64,000 nucleotides of DNA, taken from Streptomyces hygroscopicus (GTDB taxonomy: Bacteria; Actinomycetota; Actinomycetes; Streptomycetales; Streptomycetaceae). The notes under the pieces are model-generated. The model saw only the letters and a program-made list of their open reading frames with translations, had not been told where the DNA came from and did no database searches. The stretch is from contig CP018627.1 in NCBI GenBank assembly GCA_002021875.1, positions 5,456,001-5,520,000 of the forward strand, given 5' to 3'. Position numbers and translations under genes: made by a program. Shown here in pieces: positions 51,516 to 61,155 of this stretch; position 1 is the stretch's first letter; every line of letters begins with the position of its first letter.

Positions 51516-51607
51516 GAGCGGCGAGCGCGGGGCTCCTGGTGGAGCCCCGCCCCGCGTCCCGGGTGGCGCGTCCCGGGAGGTGTGTGCCGCTGTTCGTGCG
51601 TGTGCCG

Positions 51608-54574
51608 CTACTCGAAGAGGTCCGCGTACGACCCCATCGCCAGCGCGATGTCCGCCTGGGCCCAGAACCGGTGGTACGTGAAGCTGGGCACCGCGCCGCC
51701 CTTCAGATACGCCTCGACCTTCGACCAGGCCGGGTCGTTCTTGTAGAAGGAGCGGATCGACTGGAAGGTGGAACCGGCGTCGATCTTGTCACCGTTCGGC
51801 ATGGTCCCCGTCCATCCGCTGGGGACGTAGACCGGGTCGTCGAAGCGGTTGTAGTCGGCGCGGGACTCGGGGACCGCGATCCCGAGGGCGTCCTGGTAGT
51901 TGTTCCACATGCCGTCCAGCAGCGCCTTCGCGGTGTCCCTGGCCTGGGTGTCGCCGGACTTGGCGGCGTAGTAGGACAGGGTCTTGGCGTACGCGGCCGC
52001 CACGCCCACATCATTGGTGTAGTCGGCGACGGTGACGTGCAGGCTCGCGTTGGCGCCGGGGCTGGAGGCGTTCCAGGTGTCGGGCCGGCCGGACCACTGG
52101 AGGGTGGACGGGATCTGGTAGGTGCCGTTGGCGTTGACGGTGGTCTTGGACAGGGCCCACTTGACCCACTTGTCCAGGACCGTCTTCGCGGAGGCGTCGC
52201 CGGTGCGGTTGTAGTACTCCGCGACCCGCTCCATGGACCATGCCTGGAAGCCGAACCACTGGTTGGACGGCGGGTCGTGGTAGACCGGCTTCTCGTCGTA
52301 GTACATGCCGTAGAAGGTGGACGTGCCCGACGGCGGCGTGGCGTAGCGGCCCTGCCAGCTATTGGTGGCGCCGCCCGCGATGGCGCCCTCGCTGGACTGC
52401 AGCCAGCGGTAGAACTCGAGCTGGCGCTTGAGGCTGGTGGACCAGTCGCTCGCGCCCGTCGCGGACTTGGGCTTGAGGTCGGCGTACGAGCTGAGGGCCC
52501 AGGCCGCCATGGGGTTCTGGTAGCCGCCGTGGGCGTGGCTGGAGCCGATGCGCCAGGACCAGCCCGCGGAGGTGTCGGTGGCGCCGCCCCAGGCGTAGTA
52601 CCAGGACAGCAGGTAGTGGGAGCTGTTCTTGCCATTACCCGCCGCGCAACCGGTCTCGCCGACACAGTTGCCGATCTTCTTGAAGTACTTGTCGTACATC
52701 GCGTAGCGCAGATAGTCGCCCATCTTGGCGGCCTTGGCGATGTTCCCGGAGATCTGGCCGCCCTTGCCCTGCGCCTTGGCCCACTCCGAGGCCCAGTAGG
52801 CGGCCTGGACGACGCGGGCGTCGGCGTCGGGGGCGTTGGTGAACTTCCACTGCTTGGCGTACGCGGCGTCGCCGGTGAACAGGTCCAGATAGCCGTTCTT
52901 GCCGCCGTACTTGAAGCCGTCGCAGGTGGGCTGGGTCACGGTCTCCCAGACCGACTCCTGCGGGCCGCGCTGGAAGGTGTTGACATAGCTCGGGCCGGTG
53001 TCGCTCGGGCCCGCCTCGCACTTGCCGGGCGCGTTGCCGTAGCCGTAGACGTTGTCGACGTCCTGGATCCAGTGCATGCCGTAGATGTCATCGGTGCCGT
53101 ACGCGCTCTTCAGCTCGGCGGCGATGGGGTCGTTGCCGACCGGCACATTGCCGTTGAGCTGGGAGGGGTACTGGGAGGGCTGGTCCCATTCGGGCGCGTA
53201 GGTGGCCGGCTTGGAGGCGTTGTAGAAGCCGCCCGTGGGCTGGTCGGCGTGGGTGGGGATCATGTACTTCTCCATGATGTCCCACGCGTTGTTGAACTTG
53301 GCCCAGTCGCCGGTGACCTTGCCGTACATCGCCTGCAGCCAGATCAGATAGCTGTACGCCTCGGAGGTCGTCTCATGGCCGTGGTCGGGGGCCTCGACGA
53401 TCAGGGTCTCCACCGAGTGGTACGGAACGCCCTCGGGCGAGAAGTAGCCCGCCGACGGTGCGGTGATCTTGTTGTAGAGGTCCAGGAAGCGGGCGTCGTA
53501 GACCTTCGCGGCGGCCAGCTGGGTGACGGTGACCTCGGCCTTGGTGTGGCCGGCGGCGGTCGCGGTGAAGGTGGCGGCGCCGGTGCCGCTGTTGGCGGCG
53601 GCCACGGTCACCTGCTGGGCGGTGTCCCAGTTGGCGGGGGTGAAGGTGAGGGTGGCTCCCGAGGAGATCGTCAGCCCGGTGTTGCCCGAGGTGCGGGCCA
53701 CGGAGACGGTGACGTTCGCGGACGGCTTGGTGGACAGCTTGACGCCGAACGTCCCGCTCTTGCCCTGCTGCACTCCGAGTTGACCGGGGCTCGCCACCAG
53801 CGTGGGGCCGGCCGCCACATGGATGCCGACGGGAGTGGACTCGGCCGAGGCGCCCTGGCTGTCGTACGCCTTGGCATAGAGCGAGTAGTCGCCCGCCGGG
53901 ACGTCCTGGTGGTCGAAGGCGTACGGGGAGGTGGTGTCGGTGCCGAGGAGCTTGGTGTCGCTGTAGAACTCGACCTTGGTGATCGTCGCCCCGTCGGCCG
54001 CCGCGGCCGTGGCCGTCATCGGGACGGTGCCGCCGGAGGTGAAGACGGCACCGGGGGACGGGCTGCTCAGCACCGCGATGGGCGGCTGATGGGCGCCCCG
54101 GCAGGCCACGCCGTTGACGGCGAAGGAGGTGGGGGCTGCGTTGGTGCCGCTGTAGGTGAACTGGGCGCCGGTGGTGACATTGCCCCCGGCCGCGATCTTC
54201 GCGTTGTGCCCCGCGTTGGTGACGGTGACGGTCTTGCCGGACTGCGACCAGCTACCGTTCCAGCCGTTGCTCAGCTTCTGGTCGCCGGCGTAGTCGTAGG
54301 TCAGGGTCCAGCCGTCGATGGCGTCGGTGCCGGGGTTGGTGAGGGTGAGGTCGGCGGTGAAGCCGGAGCCCCAGTCGTTGGTCTTGTAGTCGACCCCGCA
54401 CTGGACCGCCGCGGCGTGCGCGGGGGCGGCACCGCCCGCCGCGGTCATGGCCACGGGGAGCGAGAGCGCGGCGGCCAGGGCGGTCACCAGCCGTCTCATG
54501 CGTCGCCGTGCCCCTGAGAGCCGTGCCCCTGAAAGTCGTGCGCCGGATAAGGGCGAGCCACGCTGTACGCGCAT
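51608..54574 (-). CDS. Secreted GH48 cellobiohydrolase with CBM2
   Basis: About 988 residues from ATG 54574 (GAGGAGGT six bases upstream). The signal peptide is preceded by a repeated LSGAR stretch. The order is CBM2 ([20 protein letters not shown] to [11 protein letters not shown]), an Ig-like domain ([20 protein letters not shown]), a second beta-sandwich and the GH48 domain from about 370: [20 protein letters not shown] and [20 protein letters not shown], where Glu is the general acid. It processively cuts cellulose chains to cellobiose. Two CebR-type control points in this gap face it and the GH5 gene. It ends at a 92-bp gap before the GT2 gene. Confidence 0.95.
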   Translation of the reverse strand: MRVQRGSPLSGARLSGARLSGARRRMRRLVTALAAALSLPVAMTAAGGAAPAHAAAVQCGVDYKTNDWGSGFTADLTLTNPGTDAIDGWTLTYDYAGDQKLSNGWNGSWSQSGKTVTVTNAGHNAKIAAGGNVTTGAQFTYSGTNAAPTSFAVNGVACRGAHQPPIAVLSSPSPGAVFTSGGTVPMTATAAAADGATITKVEFYSDTKLLGTDTTSPYAFDHQDVPAGDYSLYAKAYDSQGASAESTPVGIHVAAGPTLVASPGQLGVQQGKSGTFGVKLSTKPSANVTVSVARTSGNTGLTISSGATLTFTPANWDTAQQVTVAAANSGTGAATFTATAAGHTKAEVTVTQLAAAKVYDARFLDLYNKITAPSAGYFSPEGVPYHSVETLIVEAPDHGHETTSEAYSYLIWLQAMYGKVTGDWAKFNNAWDIMEKYMIPTHADQPTGGFYNASKPATYAPEWDQPSQYPSQLNGNVPVGNDPIAAELKSAYGTDDIYGMHWIQDVDNVYGYGNAPGKCEAGPSDTGPSYVNTFQRGPQESVWETVTQPTCDGFKYGGKNGYLDLFTGDAAYAKQWKFTNAPDADARVVQAAYWASEWAKAQGKGGQISGNIAKAAKMGDYLRYAMYDKYFKKIGNCVGETGCAAGNGKNSSHYLLSWYYAWGGATDTSAGWSWRIGSSHAHGGYQNPMAAWALSSYADLKPKSATGASDWSTSLKRQLEFYRWLQSSEGAIAGGATNSWQGRYATPPSGTSTFYGMYYDEKPVYHDPPSNQWFGFQAWSMERVAEYYNRTGDASAKTVLDKWVKWALSKTTVNANGTYQIPSTLQWSGRPDTWNASSPGANASLHVTVADYTNDVGVAAAYAKTLSYYAAKSGDTQARDTAKALLDGMWNNYQDALGIAVPESRADYNRFDDPVYVPSGWTGTMPNGDKIDAGSTFQSIRSFYKNDPAWSKVEAYLKGGAVPSFTYHRFWAQADIALAMGSYADLFE

Positions 54575-54625
54575 CGGGGGACCTCCTCGCGGTTCGTGCG
54601 GGTGGTGGGGGAAAGTGCGAACCAG

Positions 54626-54639
54626 TGGGAGCGCTCCCA
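54626..54639. promoter_or_regulatory. CebR operator of the GH48 gene
   Basis: TGGGAGCGCTCCCA is the perfect 14-bp CebR palindrome. It lies 52 bp upstream of the GH48 ATG and about 24 bp downstream of a leftward TTGACA (54663-54668), so binding of CebR would block transcription start. Cellobiose or cellotriose releases CebR. Confidence 0.9.
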
Positions 54640-54729
54640 AGGTTCATATCAGGCTGATGAGGTGTCAAGTCTTTGAACAACACCGGGTGCTCAGAGGTCT
54701 TCTACCGATAATTCCGTGAACGGGAACTG

Positions 54730-54783
54730 TTGACATGAGCCCGTCGAGCGCTACCTTCACTTCAACCAGTGGGAGCGGTTCCA
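54730..54783 (+). promoter_or_regulatory. GH5-GH6 promoter with CebR-type box
   Basis: TTGACA (54730-54735) and TACCTT (54752-54757), 16 bp apart, form a plausible promoter. TGGGAGCGGTTCCA at 54770-54783, a CebR palindrome with two changes, covers the expected transcription start. Confidence 0.75.
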
Positions 54784-54831
54784 GCAGTCTGCGCCGTATC
54801 GAACGGCGCTTGGACCTCAAGGAGTCGCTCC

Positions 54832-56010
54832 ATGCGAGCACCCCCGCGCCTTTATGCCTTGGTGGCCGCCGCGGTCTTATCCGTGGTGGGCACCGCCCTG
54901 GCGCCCACCACCGCGTCGGCGGCGAGCGGACCGGCCATGACCACCGCGTCGGTCGCCCCCGCCGACGCGCCGTCCAAGCCACTCCGCCCGAACGCCGCAC
55001 CGCCGAAGCTGCGTGCCTCGGGCAACAAGCTGGTCGACGAGAACGGCGCCACCCGGCGGCTGCTCGGCGTCAACCGCTCCGGCGGTGAGTTCATGTGCGT
55101 CCAGGGATACGGCATCTTCGACGGCCCCGTGGACGACGCCTCCGTCAAGGCCATCGCGGACTGGAAGGTCAACGCGGTCCGGATCCCGCTCAACGAGGAG
55201 TGCTGGCTGGGCCTTTCCCATATCAACCCGGCCTATGGAGGGGCCAACTACATCGCGGCGGTCAAGGCACTCGTCGCCCGGCTGGAGGCCCATGGCATCA
55301 CGCCCATCGTCGAACTCCACTGGTCCCACGGCAGATACACCGGAGGGGACAGCCACTGCCCCGGCACCGAGTACGCCACCTGCCAGAAGCCGATGCCGAA
55401 CGCGCAGTACACCCCGGCCTTCTGGACCTCGGTCGCCCAGACCTTCAAGAGCGACCAGGCCGTGGTCTTCGACCTGTTCAACGAGCCGTTCCCGGACCGC
55501 GCCACCTCCGACCTCACGGCGGCGTGGAAGTGCTGGCGCGACGGTGGGAGCTGCCCCGGAATCGACTTCCAGGTAGCCGGGATGCAGACCCTGCTGAACG
55601 CCGTAAGGACCACGGGTGCCAGGAACCTGGTCCTGATCCCGGGGGTCGCCTACTCCAACGATCTGCGCCAGTGGCTGACGTACAAGCCGAACGACCCGGC
55701 GGGCAACCTCGCCGCCGCCTGGCACACCTACAACTTCAACACCTGCTCGAGCGAGAGCTGTTTCAACGAACAGCTCGCCCCGGTCATCGCCCAGGTCCCC
55801 TTCGTGGCGGGCGAGATCGGCGAGAACACCTGCTCCCACGGCTATATCGACCGGGTCATGGCCTGGCTGGACGCCAAGGGCGCCTCGTATCTGGGCTGGA
55901 CCTGGAACACCTGGGACTGTTCCTCGGGCCCGTCGCTGATCAGCGATTACAACGGCACGCCGACCAACTTCGGCGTGGGACTCCGTGATCACCTGAAGGG
56001 AATGCAATGA
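54832..56010 (+). CDS. Secreted GH5 endo-beta-1,4-glucanase
   Basis: 392 residues from ATG 54832 with AAGGAG seven bases before. The signal peptide is LYALVAAAVLSVVGTALAPT. The GH5 barrel shows LLGVNRSGGEFMCVQG, VNAVRIPLNEECWLG, ELHWSHGRY, the acid/base Glu in VFDLFNEPFPD, AAWHTYNF and the nucleophile Glu in VAGEIGENTCSHG. Several paired Cys suggest disulfides. There is no carbohydrate-binding module. It cuts internal bonds of amorphous cellulose. Its stop overlaps the GH6 start by four bases (ATGA), so the two cellulases are translated together. Confidence 0.93.
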   Translation: MRAPPRLYALVAAAVLSVVGTALAPTTASAASGPAMTTASVAPADAPSKPLRPNAAPPKLRASGNKLVDENGATRRLLGVNRSGGEFMCVQGYGIFDGPVDDASVKAIADWKVNAVRIPLNEECWLGLSHINPAYGGANYIAAVKALVARLEAHGITPIVELHWSHGRYTGGDSHCPGTEYATCQKPMPNAQYTPAFWTSVAQTFKSDQAVVFDLFNEPFPDRATSDLTAAWKCWRDGGSCPGIDFQVAGMQTLLNAVRTTGARNLVLIPGVAYSNDLRQWLTYKPNDPAGNLAAAWHTYNFNTCSSESCFNEQLAPVIAQVPFVAGEIGENTCSHGYIDRVMAWLDAKGASYLGWTWNTWDCSSGPSLISDYNGTPTNFGVGLRDHLKGMQ

Positions 56011-57374
56011 GCCGCAGAATCCGAATGGCGGGCACTCTGCTCGCCGCCTCCGCGCTGACCATGGGGGCGCTGACCGGTGTGGCGTCCGCCCAGGTGGACA
56101 GCGGCAGGGCGGCCGCCGCGAAGGTCGACAACCCGTACGCGGGCGCCAAGGTGTACGTGAACCCCGACTGGTCGGCGAAGGCCGCCGCCGAACCGGGCGG
56201 CAGCAAGATCTCCAACCAGCCGACCGGCGTCTGGCTGGACCGCATCGCCGCGATCAACGGCGCGAACGGCGCGATGGGGCTGCGCGCCCACCTCGACAAG
56301 GCGCTGCAGCAGTCGGCCGGCAGCCCGACCGTCGTCCAGTTAGTGGTCTACGACCTGCCCGGCCGTGACTGCGCCGCGCTGGCGTCCAACGGCGAGCTCG
56401 GCCCGACCGAGATCGACAAGTACAAGACGCAGTTCATCGACCCGATCGCGGCGATTCTCTCCGAGTCGAAGTACGCCAACTCCAATCTGCGGATCGTGAC
56501 CACGATCGAGATCGACTCACTGCCCAACCTGGTCACCAACACCGGCGGCCGTCCCACCGCGACCCCGCAGTGCGACACGATGAAGGCGAACGGCAACTAC
56601 GTGAAGGGCGTCGGCTACGCCCTCAACAAGCTGGGCGCCATCGGCAACGTCTACAACTACGTGGACGCCGGGCACCACGGCTGGATCGGCTGGGACGACA
56701 ACTTCAACGCCACCGCCCAGGTGCTCAAGCAGGCGGCGACGGCCGAGGGCAGCACGGTCGACAAGGTGGCCGGCATCATCGTCAACACGGCCAACTACAG
56801 CGCGCTGAAGGAGAACAACTACACCATCGACGACTCGGTCAACGGGACCACCGTGCGCCAGTCGAAGTGGGTGGACTGGAACCGGTACGTCGACGAGCTC
56901 TCCTTCGCCCAGGCGTTCCGCCAGGAGCTGGTCAACGTCGGCTTCCCGAGCAACGTCGGCGCGCTGATCGACACCTCCCGCAACGGCTGGGGCGGCAGCG
57001 CCCGGCCCAGCGGCCCCGGCGCGAAGTCGGACGTGGACACGTACGTCAACGGCGGGCGCTACGACCGCCGGATCCACATCGGCAACTGGTGCAACCAGTC
57101 CGGTGCCGGACTCGGTGAGCGGCCCAAGGCGGCACCCGCGTCCGGGATCGACGCGTATGTGTGGATGAAGCCCCCGGGCGAGTCGGACGGCTCCAGCTCC
57201 TCGATCCCGAACGACGAGGGCAAGGGCTTCGACCGGATGTGCGACCCGACGTACACCGGCAACCCGCGCAACGGCAACAACATGTCGGGGGCGCTGGCGA
57301 ACGCTCCGCTGTCGGGCCACTGGTTCTCGGCCCAGTTCCAGGAACTGCTGAAGAACGCCTACCCGGCGCTGTAA
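56007..57374 (+). CDS. Secreted GH6 cellulase with a TTA codon
   Basis: 455 residues. The signal peptide ends near GVASAQ. The GH6 signature motifs are VVYDLPGRDCAALASNGE, YVDAGHHGWIGW, NTANYSAL and DTSRNGWGG; GLGERPKAAP and VWMKPPGESDG near the end are typical for bacterial GH6 cellobiohydrolases (loop-forming C-terminal motifs). The catalytic Asp residues are in these blocks. It has no carbohydrate-binding module, unlike many relatives. Codon 112 (56340-56342) is TTA, so bldA may gate its translation in addition to CebR control from the GH5 promoter. A 12-bp hairpin follows. Confidence 0.94.
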   Translation: MSRRIRMAGTLLAASALTMGALTGVASAQVDSGRAAAAKVDNPYAGAKVYVNPDWSAKAAAEPGGSKISNQPTGVWLDRIAAINGANGAMGLRAHLDKALQQSAGSPTVVQLVVYDLPGRDCAALASNGELGPTEIDKYKTQFIDPIAAILSESKYANSNLRIVTTIEIDSLPNLVTNTGGRPTATPQCDTMKANGNYVKGVGYALNKLGAIGNVYNYVDAGHHGWIGWDDNFNATAQVLKQAATAEGSTVDKVAGIIVNTANYSALKENNYTIDDSVNGTTVRQSKWVDWNRYVDELSFAQAFRQELVNVGFPSNVGALIDTSRNGWGGSARPSGPGAKSDVDTYVNGGRYDRRIHIGNWCNQSGAGLGERPKAAPASGIDAYVWMKPPGESDGSSSSIPNDEGKGFDRMCDPTYTGNPRNGNNMSGALANAPLSGHWFSAQFQELLKNAYPAL

Positions 57375-57398
57375 GCGCCTGGCCCGCCCTCTGGTCGT

Positions 57399-57427
57399 GG
57401 GGCCGGTGGACACTGTCCACCGGCCCC
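57399..57427. terminator. Bidirectional hairpin between GH6 and cebR
   Basis: GGGGCCGGTGGA pairs with TCCACCGGCCCC around CACTG, between the convergent GH6 and cebR stops. Confidence 0.85.
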
Positions 57428-57444
57428 ATGCCCTTTGCGGCCCC

Positions 57445-58491
57445 TCAGGAAGACTCCCGCCGCACCAGCTGGGTAGGAAGTACCATCTGCGGCCGCTTGG
57501 AGGTGCGGTCCGACAGCCCCTCGATCTCCTCCAGCAGCACCCGCACCATCGCCCGGCCCATCTCCTCCGTGGCCTGCCGGACGCTGGTGAGCGGAGGGTC
57601 CATATGGCGGGCGACGGCCGAGTCCTCGAAGCCGACCAGCGCCACGTCGTCCGGGACGTGGCGCCCGCTCTCGCGCAGCACCTGCCGGGCGCCCGCGGCC
57701 ATCACGTCCGAGGCGGCGAAGACGCCGTCCAGGTCCGGGCGCTGGTCGAGGAGTTGGCGCATGGCCCGGCGGCCACCCTCCTCGGTGAAGTCCGCGGAAG
57801 CCACCAGCTCCGGTTCCACTTCCCGGCCCGCCGCCCGGACCGCGGCGCCGTAGCCCTCCAGGCGGCACTGGGCGACATACATGTCCAGCGGTCCGGTGAT
57901 GGTGGCGACCGTCGTGCGGCCGCGGCCGATGAGGTGTTCCACGGCGGACTGGGCGCCCCCGGTGTTGTCCGAGTCGACGTACGGGACCGATTCATGCGCC
58001 GAGCGGCGGCCGCTGAGCACCGCGGGCATCTCGATCTGCTCCAGCAGGTCCGGCAGCGGATCGTCCGCGTGCACGGAGACCAGCAGCACCCCGTCGACCC
58101 GGCGCGCGGAGAGGTAGTCCGCGAGCCGCTGCCGTTCCTTGGGGGTGCGGATGAGGGTCAGCAGCAGTTGCAGGTCGGTGTCGGCGAGCTCGGCGCCGAC
58201 GCCGCGGATGATGTCGGAGAAGTACGGTTCGGCGAAGAGCCGGGTCTCGGGCTCGGGGATGACCAGGGCGACGGCGTCGGCACGGTTGGCGGCGAGCGCG
58301 CGGGCCACCCGGTTGGGCACATAGCCGAGTTCGGCGACGGCCTGCTCGACGGCTGTCCGGGTGCGGTCGCTGACCCGCGGCGAACCGTTGATCACGCGGG
58401 AGACGGTGCCGCGGCCGACTCCGGCGCGGGCCGCCACTTCCTCGAGGGTCGGCCGTCCCCGCCCCCCGCCATGCCGCCGCGTTCCTGCCAT
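57445..58491 (-). CDS. cebR: CebR, LacI-family cellobiose-responsive repressor
   Basis: 348 residues from ATG 58491 (GGAGG six bases upstream); the longer frame to 58554 lacks support. The LacI HTH and hinge helix are at 14-70: PTLEEVAARAGVGRGTVSRV and VARALAANRADAVALVIPEP. The sugar-binding core is standard, ending HMDPPLTSVRQATEEMGRAM. CebR binds the TGGGAGCGCTCCCA box and leaves it on cellobiose or cellotriose. Four such boxes are in this window. It is divergent from cebE, with one box between. Confidence 0.93.
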   Translation of the reverse strand: MAGTRRHGGGRGRPTLEEVAARAGVGRGTVSRVINGSPRVSDRTRTAVEQAVAELGYVPNRVARALAANRADAVALVIPEPETRLFAEPYFSDIIRGVGAELADTDLQLLLTLIRTPKERQRLADYLSARRVDGVLLVSVHADDPLPDLLEQIEMPAVLSGRRSAHESVPYVDSDNTGGAQSAVEHLIGRGRTTVATITGPLDMYVAQCRLEGYGAAVRAAGREVEPELVASADFTEEGGRRAMRQLLDQRPDLDGVFAASDVMAAGARQVLRESGRHVPDDVALVGFEDSAVARHMDPPLTSVRQATEEMGRAMVRVLLEEIEGLSDRTSKRPQMVLPTQLVRRESS

Positions 58492-58596
58492 ATCGCGCCT
58501 CCAGCCGTCCGTACCCAGCAGCTCCAACCCCCCGATGGGCGGCTGCGGGGCCATTCAACAGCAGTGTGGTTTCGGGAAGTTGTTTCGCGCACTCCC

Positions 58597-58654
58597 TTGA
58601 CACCCCAGCGGGGAGCCGCGACCCTTCAACACATCACAGCTGGGAGCGCTCCCA
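58597..58654 (+). promoter_or_regulatory. cebE promoter region with perfect CebR box
   Basis: A TTGACA is at 58597-58602; the -10 is weak (around 58621-58626). TGGGAGCGCTCCCA at 58641-58654 is a perfect CebR palindrome. It lies 117 bp upstream of the cebE ATG. Confidence 0.85.
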
Positions 58655-58770
58655 CAGTACCTGAGCCATACACAACCCGCACGATGTCCACCCGGCTCGA
58701 TGCATCTCAAAGTCCCATGTATCGCTACTTATTGGCCGGAAGCCATTGGGCGGGGCGCTAGGAGGACAGA

Positions 58771-60105
58771 ATGCGCAGGAACACTGGTAGTCACCGCAGC
58801 ACAGCCGTGGTCCTCGCGGCCGTCGCCGCTTTAGGAGCTGGGCTGCTCAGCGGTTGCGCCGATGACGGCGACGACGGATCCGCCGGCTCCTCCGGCGGCG
58901 GCGACAGCAAGGGCAAGACGCTCGTGACCGTCGGCACGTACGGCGTCATGGGTTTCAAACAGGCCGGGCTCTATGACGAGTACACAAAGCTGCACCCGGA
59001 TATCAAGATCGAAGAGAATGTGATCGACCCGGCCTCGAACTACTACCCGCAGCTGCTCACGCATCTCGGCTCGGGCAGCGGGCTCGCCGATATCCAGGCG
59101 GTCGAGGTGGGCAACATCAATGAGGTCACCACCACCCAGGCCGACAAGTTCGTTGATCTTTCGAAGGCGGACGGCGTCAAAAAAGAGAACTTCCTCGACT
59201 GGAAGTGGGCGCAGGCCACCGCCAAGGACGGAAAGACGATCGGCCTCGGCACGGATGTGGGCCCGATGGCGATCTGCTACCGCAAGGACCTCTTCCAGCA
59301 GGCCGGGCTCCCGGCCGACCGTAACGCGGTCTCCGAGCTCTGGGCGGGCGACTGGCAGAAGTACCTCGACGCCGGCAAGGACTACGCGAAGAAGGCGCCG
59401 GGCGGAGCCGCGTTCCTGGACTCGGCCGGCGGACTGTTCAACGCGGCGGTCTCCGGCGGCTCGGAGGTCTACTACGACAAGAGCGGGAAGCCCATCTACA
59501 AGGACAGTCCGGCCGTCAAGAAGGCGTGGAAGCTGGCGACCGACGCGTCCACGGCCAAACTCTCCGCAGGGCTACAGGAGTTCACCAAGCCCTGGCAGCA
59601 GGCGCTTGCCAACGGCAAGTTCGCCACCGCCTCCTGCCCGGCCTGGATGCTCGGCCAGATCAAGGAGTACGCCGGGGACAAGTACAAGGGCAAGTGGGAC
59701 GTCGCCGCCGCACCCAAGCCCGCCAACTGGGGCGGCTCCTTCCTCTCGGTGCCGCAGGCGGCGAAGAACAAGGACGAGGCGGTCAAGCTCGCCACCTGGC
59801 TGACCGCACCCGAACAGCAGGCCAAGCTCTTCGAGAAGCAGGCGAGCTTCCCCAGCGCCCAGGCCGCGTACGACCTGCCCCAGGTGGCCGACGCCAAGCT
59901 CCCCTACTTCAACAACGCGCCCATCGGCAAGATCTTCTCCCAGGCCGCGAAGGACAGTCCGACGCAGGTCCTGGGCCCGAAGGACGCCGTCATCAAGCAG
60001 AACTTCACCGATGTCGGCCTGCTCCAGGTCGAGCAGCAGGGCAAGTCCGCCAACGAAGGCTGGAAGGCCGCGATCAAGACGAACGACAACGCGCTGGACC
60101 AGTGA
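58771..60105 (+). CDS. cebE: CebE, cellobiose/cellotriose-binding lipoprotein, with TTA codon
   Basis: 444 residues. The lipoprotein signal ends LGAGLLSGCADD (lipobox LSGC), so it is anchored outside. The body is an SBP_bac_1 type sugar-binding protein: VTVGTYGVMGFKQAGLYDEY, TDVGPMAICYRKDLFQQAGL, FTKPWQQALANGKFATASCP and NNAPIGKIFSQAAKDSP. It delivers cello-oligosaccharides to CebFG. GGAGGACAG just before ATG 58771 serves as ribosome site. Codon 21 (58831-58833), in the signal peptide, is TTA, which would tie cellobiose uptake to bldA. cebF follows after seven bases. Confidence 0.94.
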   Translation: MRRNTGSHRSTAVVLAAVAALGAGLLSGCADDGDDGSAGSSGGGDSKGKTLVTVGTYGVMGFKQAGLYDEYTKLHPDIKIEENVIDPASNYYPQLLTHLGSGSGLADIQAVEVGNINEVTTTQADKFVDLSKADGVKKENFLDWKWAQATAKDGKTIGLGTDVGPMAICYRKDLFQQAGLPADRNAVSELWAGDWQKYLDAGKDYAKKAPGGAAFLDSAGGLFNAAVSGGSEVYYDKSGKPIYKDSPAVKKAWKLATDASTAKLSAGLQEFTKPWQQALANGKFATASCPAWMLGQIKEYAGDKYKGKWDVAAAPKPANWGGSFLSVPQAAKNKDEAVKLATWLTAPEQQAKLFEKQASFPSAQAAYDLPQVADAKLPYFNNAPIGKIFSQAAKDSPTQVLGPKDAVIKQNFTDVGLLQVEQQGKSANEGWKAAIKTNDNALDQ

Positions 60106-60112
60106 CCCGGAC

Positions 60113-61138
60113 ATGACCGCACCTTCCGGTTTCACCCCTGATACGGCCGCGCCCCCCGCAGGGCAGGGGGGCGCGGCCCCGCGCGCCGCGACCGCGCCGG
60201 CGCCCGACCCGGCCGAGCAGCGGCGTCGCGACCGGCGCAGCCGCCGCTACCGCTGGGATCTGCGATGGAGCCCGTACGCCTTCGTCGCCCCCTTCTTCGT
60301 CTTCTTCGCCGCCTTCGGCCTCTTCCCGCTGCTCTACACGGGGTGGGCCTCGCTGCACCAAGTGGAGCTCACCAACCCCACCCATATGGAGTGGGCGGGG
60401 TGGCACAACTACTCCAGGCTGTGGGAAGACGAGTTCTTCTGGAAAGCGCTGCGGAACACCTTCACCATCGGGGTGATCTCCACCGTTCCCCAGCTGATGA
60501 TGGCCCTCGGGATCGCGCATCTGCTCAACTACCGGCTGCGCGCCTCGATGTTCTTCCGGGTGGCGATCCTCACCCCGTACGCCACCTCCGTCGCTGCCGC
60601 CACGCTGGTCTTCGCGCTGCTCTTCGGGCATGACTACGGCATGGTCAACTGGTCTCTGGGGCTGGTCGGACTGGACGGCATCGACTGGCAGAACGGCACC
60701 TGGACCTCGCAGATCGCGGTCTCCACGATCGTCATCTGGCGGTGGACCGGTTACAACGCGCTGATCTACCTGGCCGCCATGCAGGCCGTGCCGAACGATC
60801 TGTACGAGTCGGCGGCGCTGGACGGGGCCTCGCGCTGGAAGCAGTTCCTGCATGTCACCGTCCCGTCGCTGCGGCCCACCATCCTCTTCACGGTCGTCGT
60901 CTCCACGATCGGGGCCACCCAGCTCTTCGGTGAGCCGCTGCTGTTCAACACCGCGGGGACGGCCACCGGCGGCGCCGATCACCAGTACCAGACGCTCGGC
61001 CTGTACATGTACGAGCAGGGCTGGGTGAACCTGCACCTCGGCCGGGCCTCCGCCATCGCCTGGACGATGTTCCTGATCCTGCTGCTGATCGCCGCAGCCA
61101 ACGCGCTGTTCGCGCGACGGCTGCGAAAGAGCCAGTGA
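60113..61138 (+). CDS. cebF: CebF, ABC permease for cello-oligosaccharides
   Basis: 341 residues from ATG 60113. A 50-residue Pro/Ala/Arg cytoplasmic start precedes six membrane helices (first: PYAFVAPFFVFFAAFGLFPL). The ATPase-contacting EAA loop is YESAALDGASRWKQFLHVTV. It forms the membrane channel with CebG. Cognate ATPase is not encoded in the window; in Streptomyces the shared MsiK serves this transporter. There is no good ribosome site, so it is probably coupled to cebE. CebG starts 17 bases after its stop. Confidence 0.92.
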   Translation: MTAPSGFTPDTAAPPAGQGGAAPRAATAPAPDPAEQRRRDRRSRRYRWDLRWSPYAFVAPFFVFFAAFGLFPLLYTGWASLHQVELTNPTHMEWAGWHNYSRLWEDEFFWKALRNTFTIGVISTVPQLMMALGIAHLLNYRLRASMFFRVAILTPYATSVAAATLVFALLFGHDYGMVNWSLGLVGLDGIDWQNGTWTSQIAVSTIVIWRWTGYNALIYLAAMQAVPNDLYESAALDGASRWKQFLHVTVPSLRPTILFTVVVSTIGATQLFGEPLLFNTAGTATGGADHQYQTLGLYMYEQGWVNLHLGRASAIAWTMFLILLLIAAANALFARRLRKSQ

Positions 61139-61155
61139 GGGAGACGAGGAGAACC

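Noticed and set aside
38804..51607. Complete integrative element at tRNA-His
   Set aside because: No integrase, excisionase or replication gene and no second copy of the tRNA 3' end were found, so only a possible remnant is claimed.
51539..54517. 992-residue plus-strand frame over the GH48 gene
   Set aside because: Shadow; composed mainly of Gly, Val, Arg and Leu with no recognisable motif, while the minus strand carries CBM2 and GH48.
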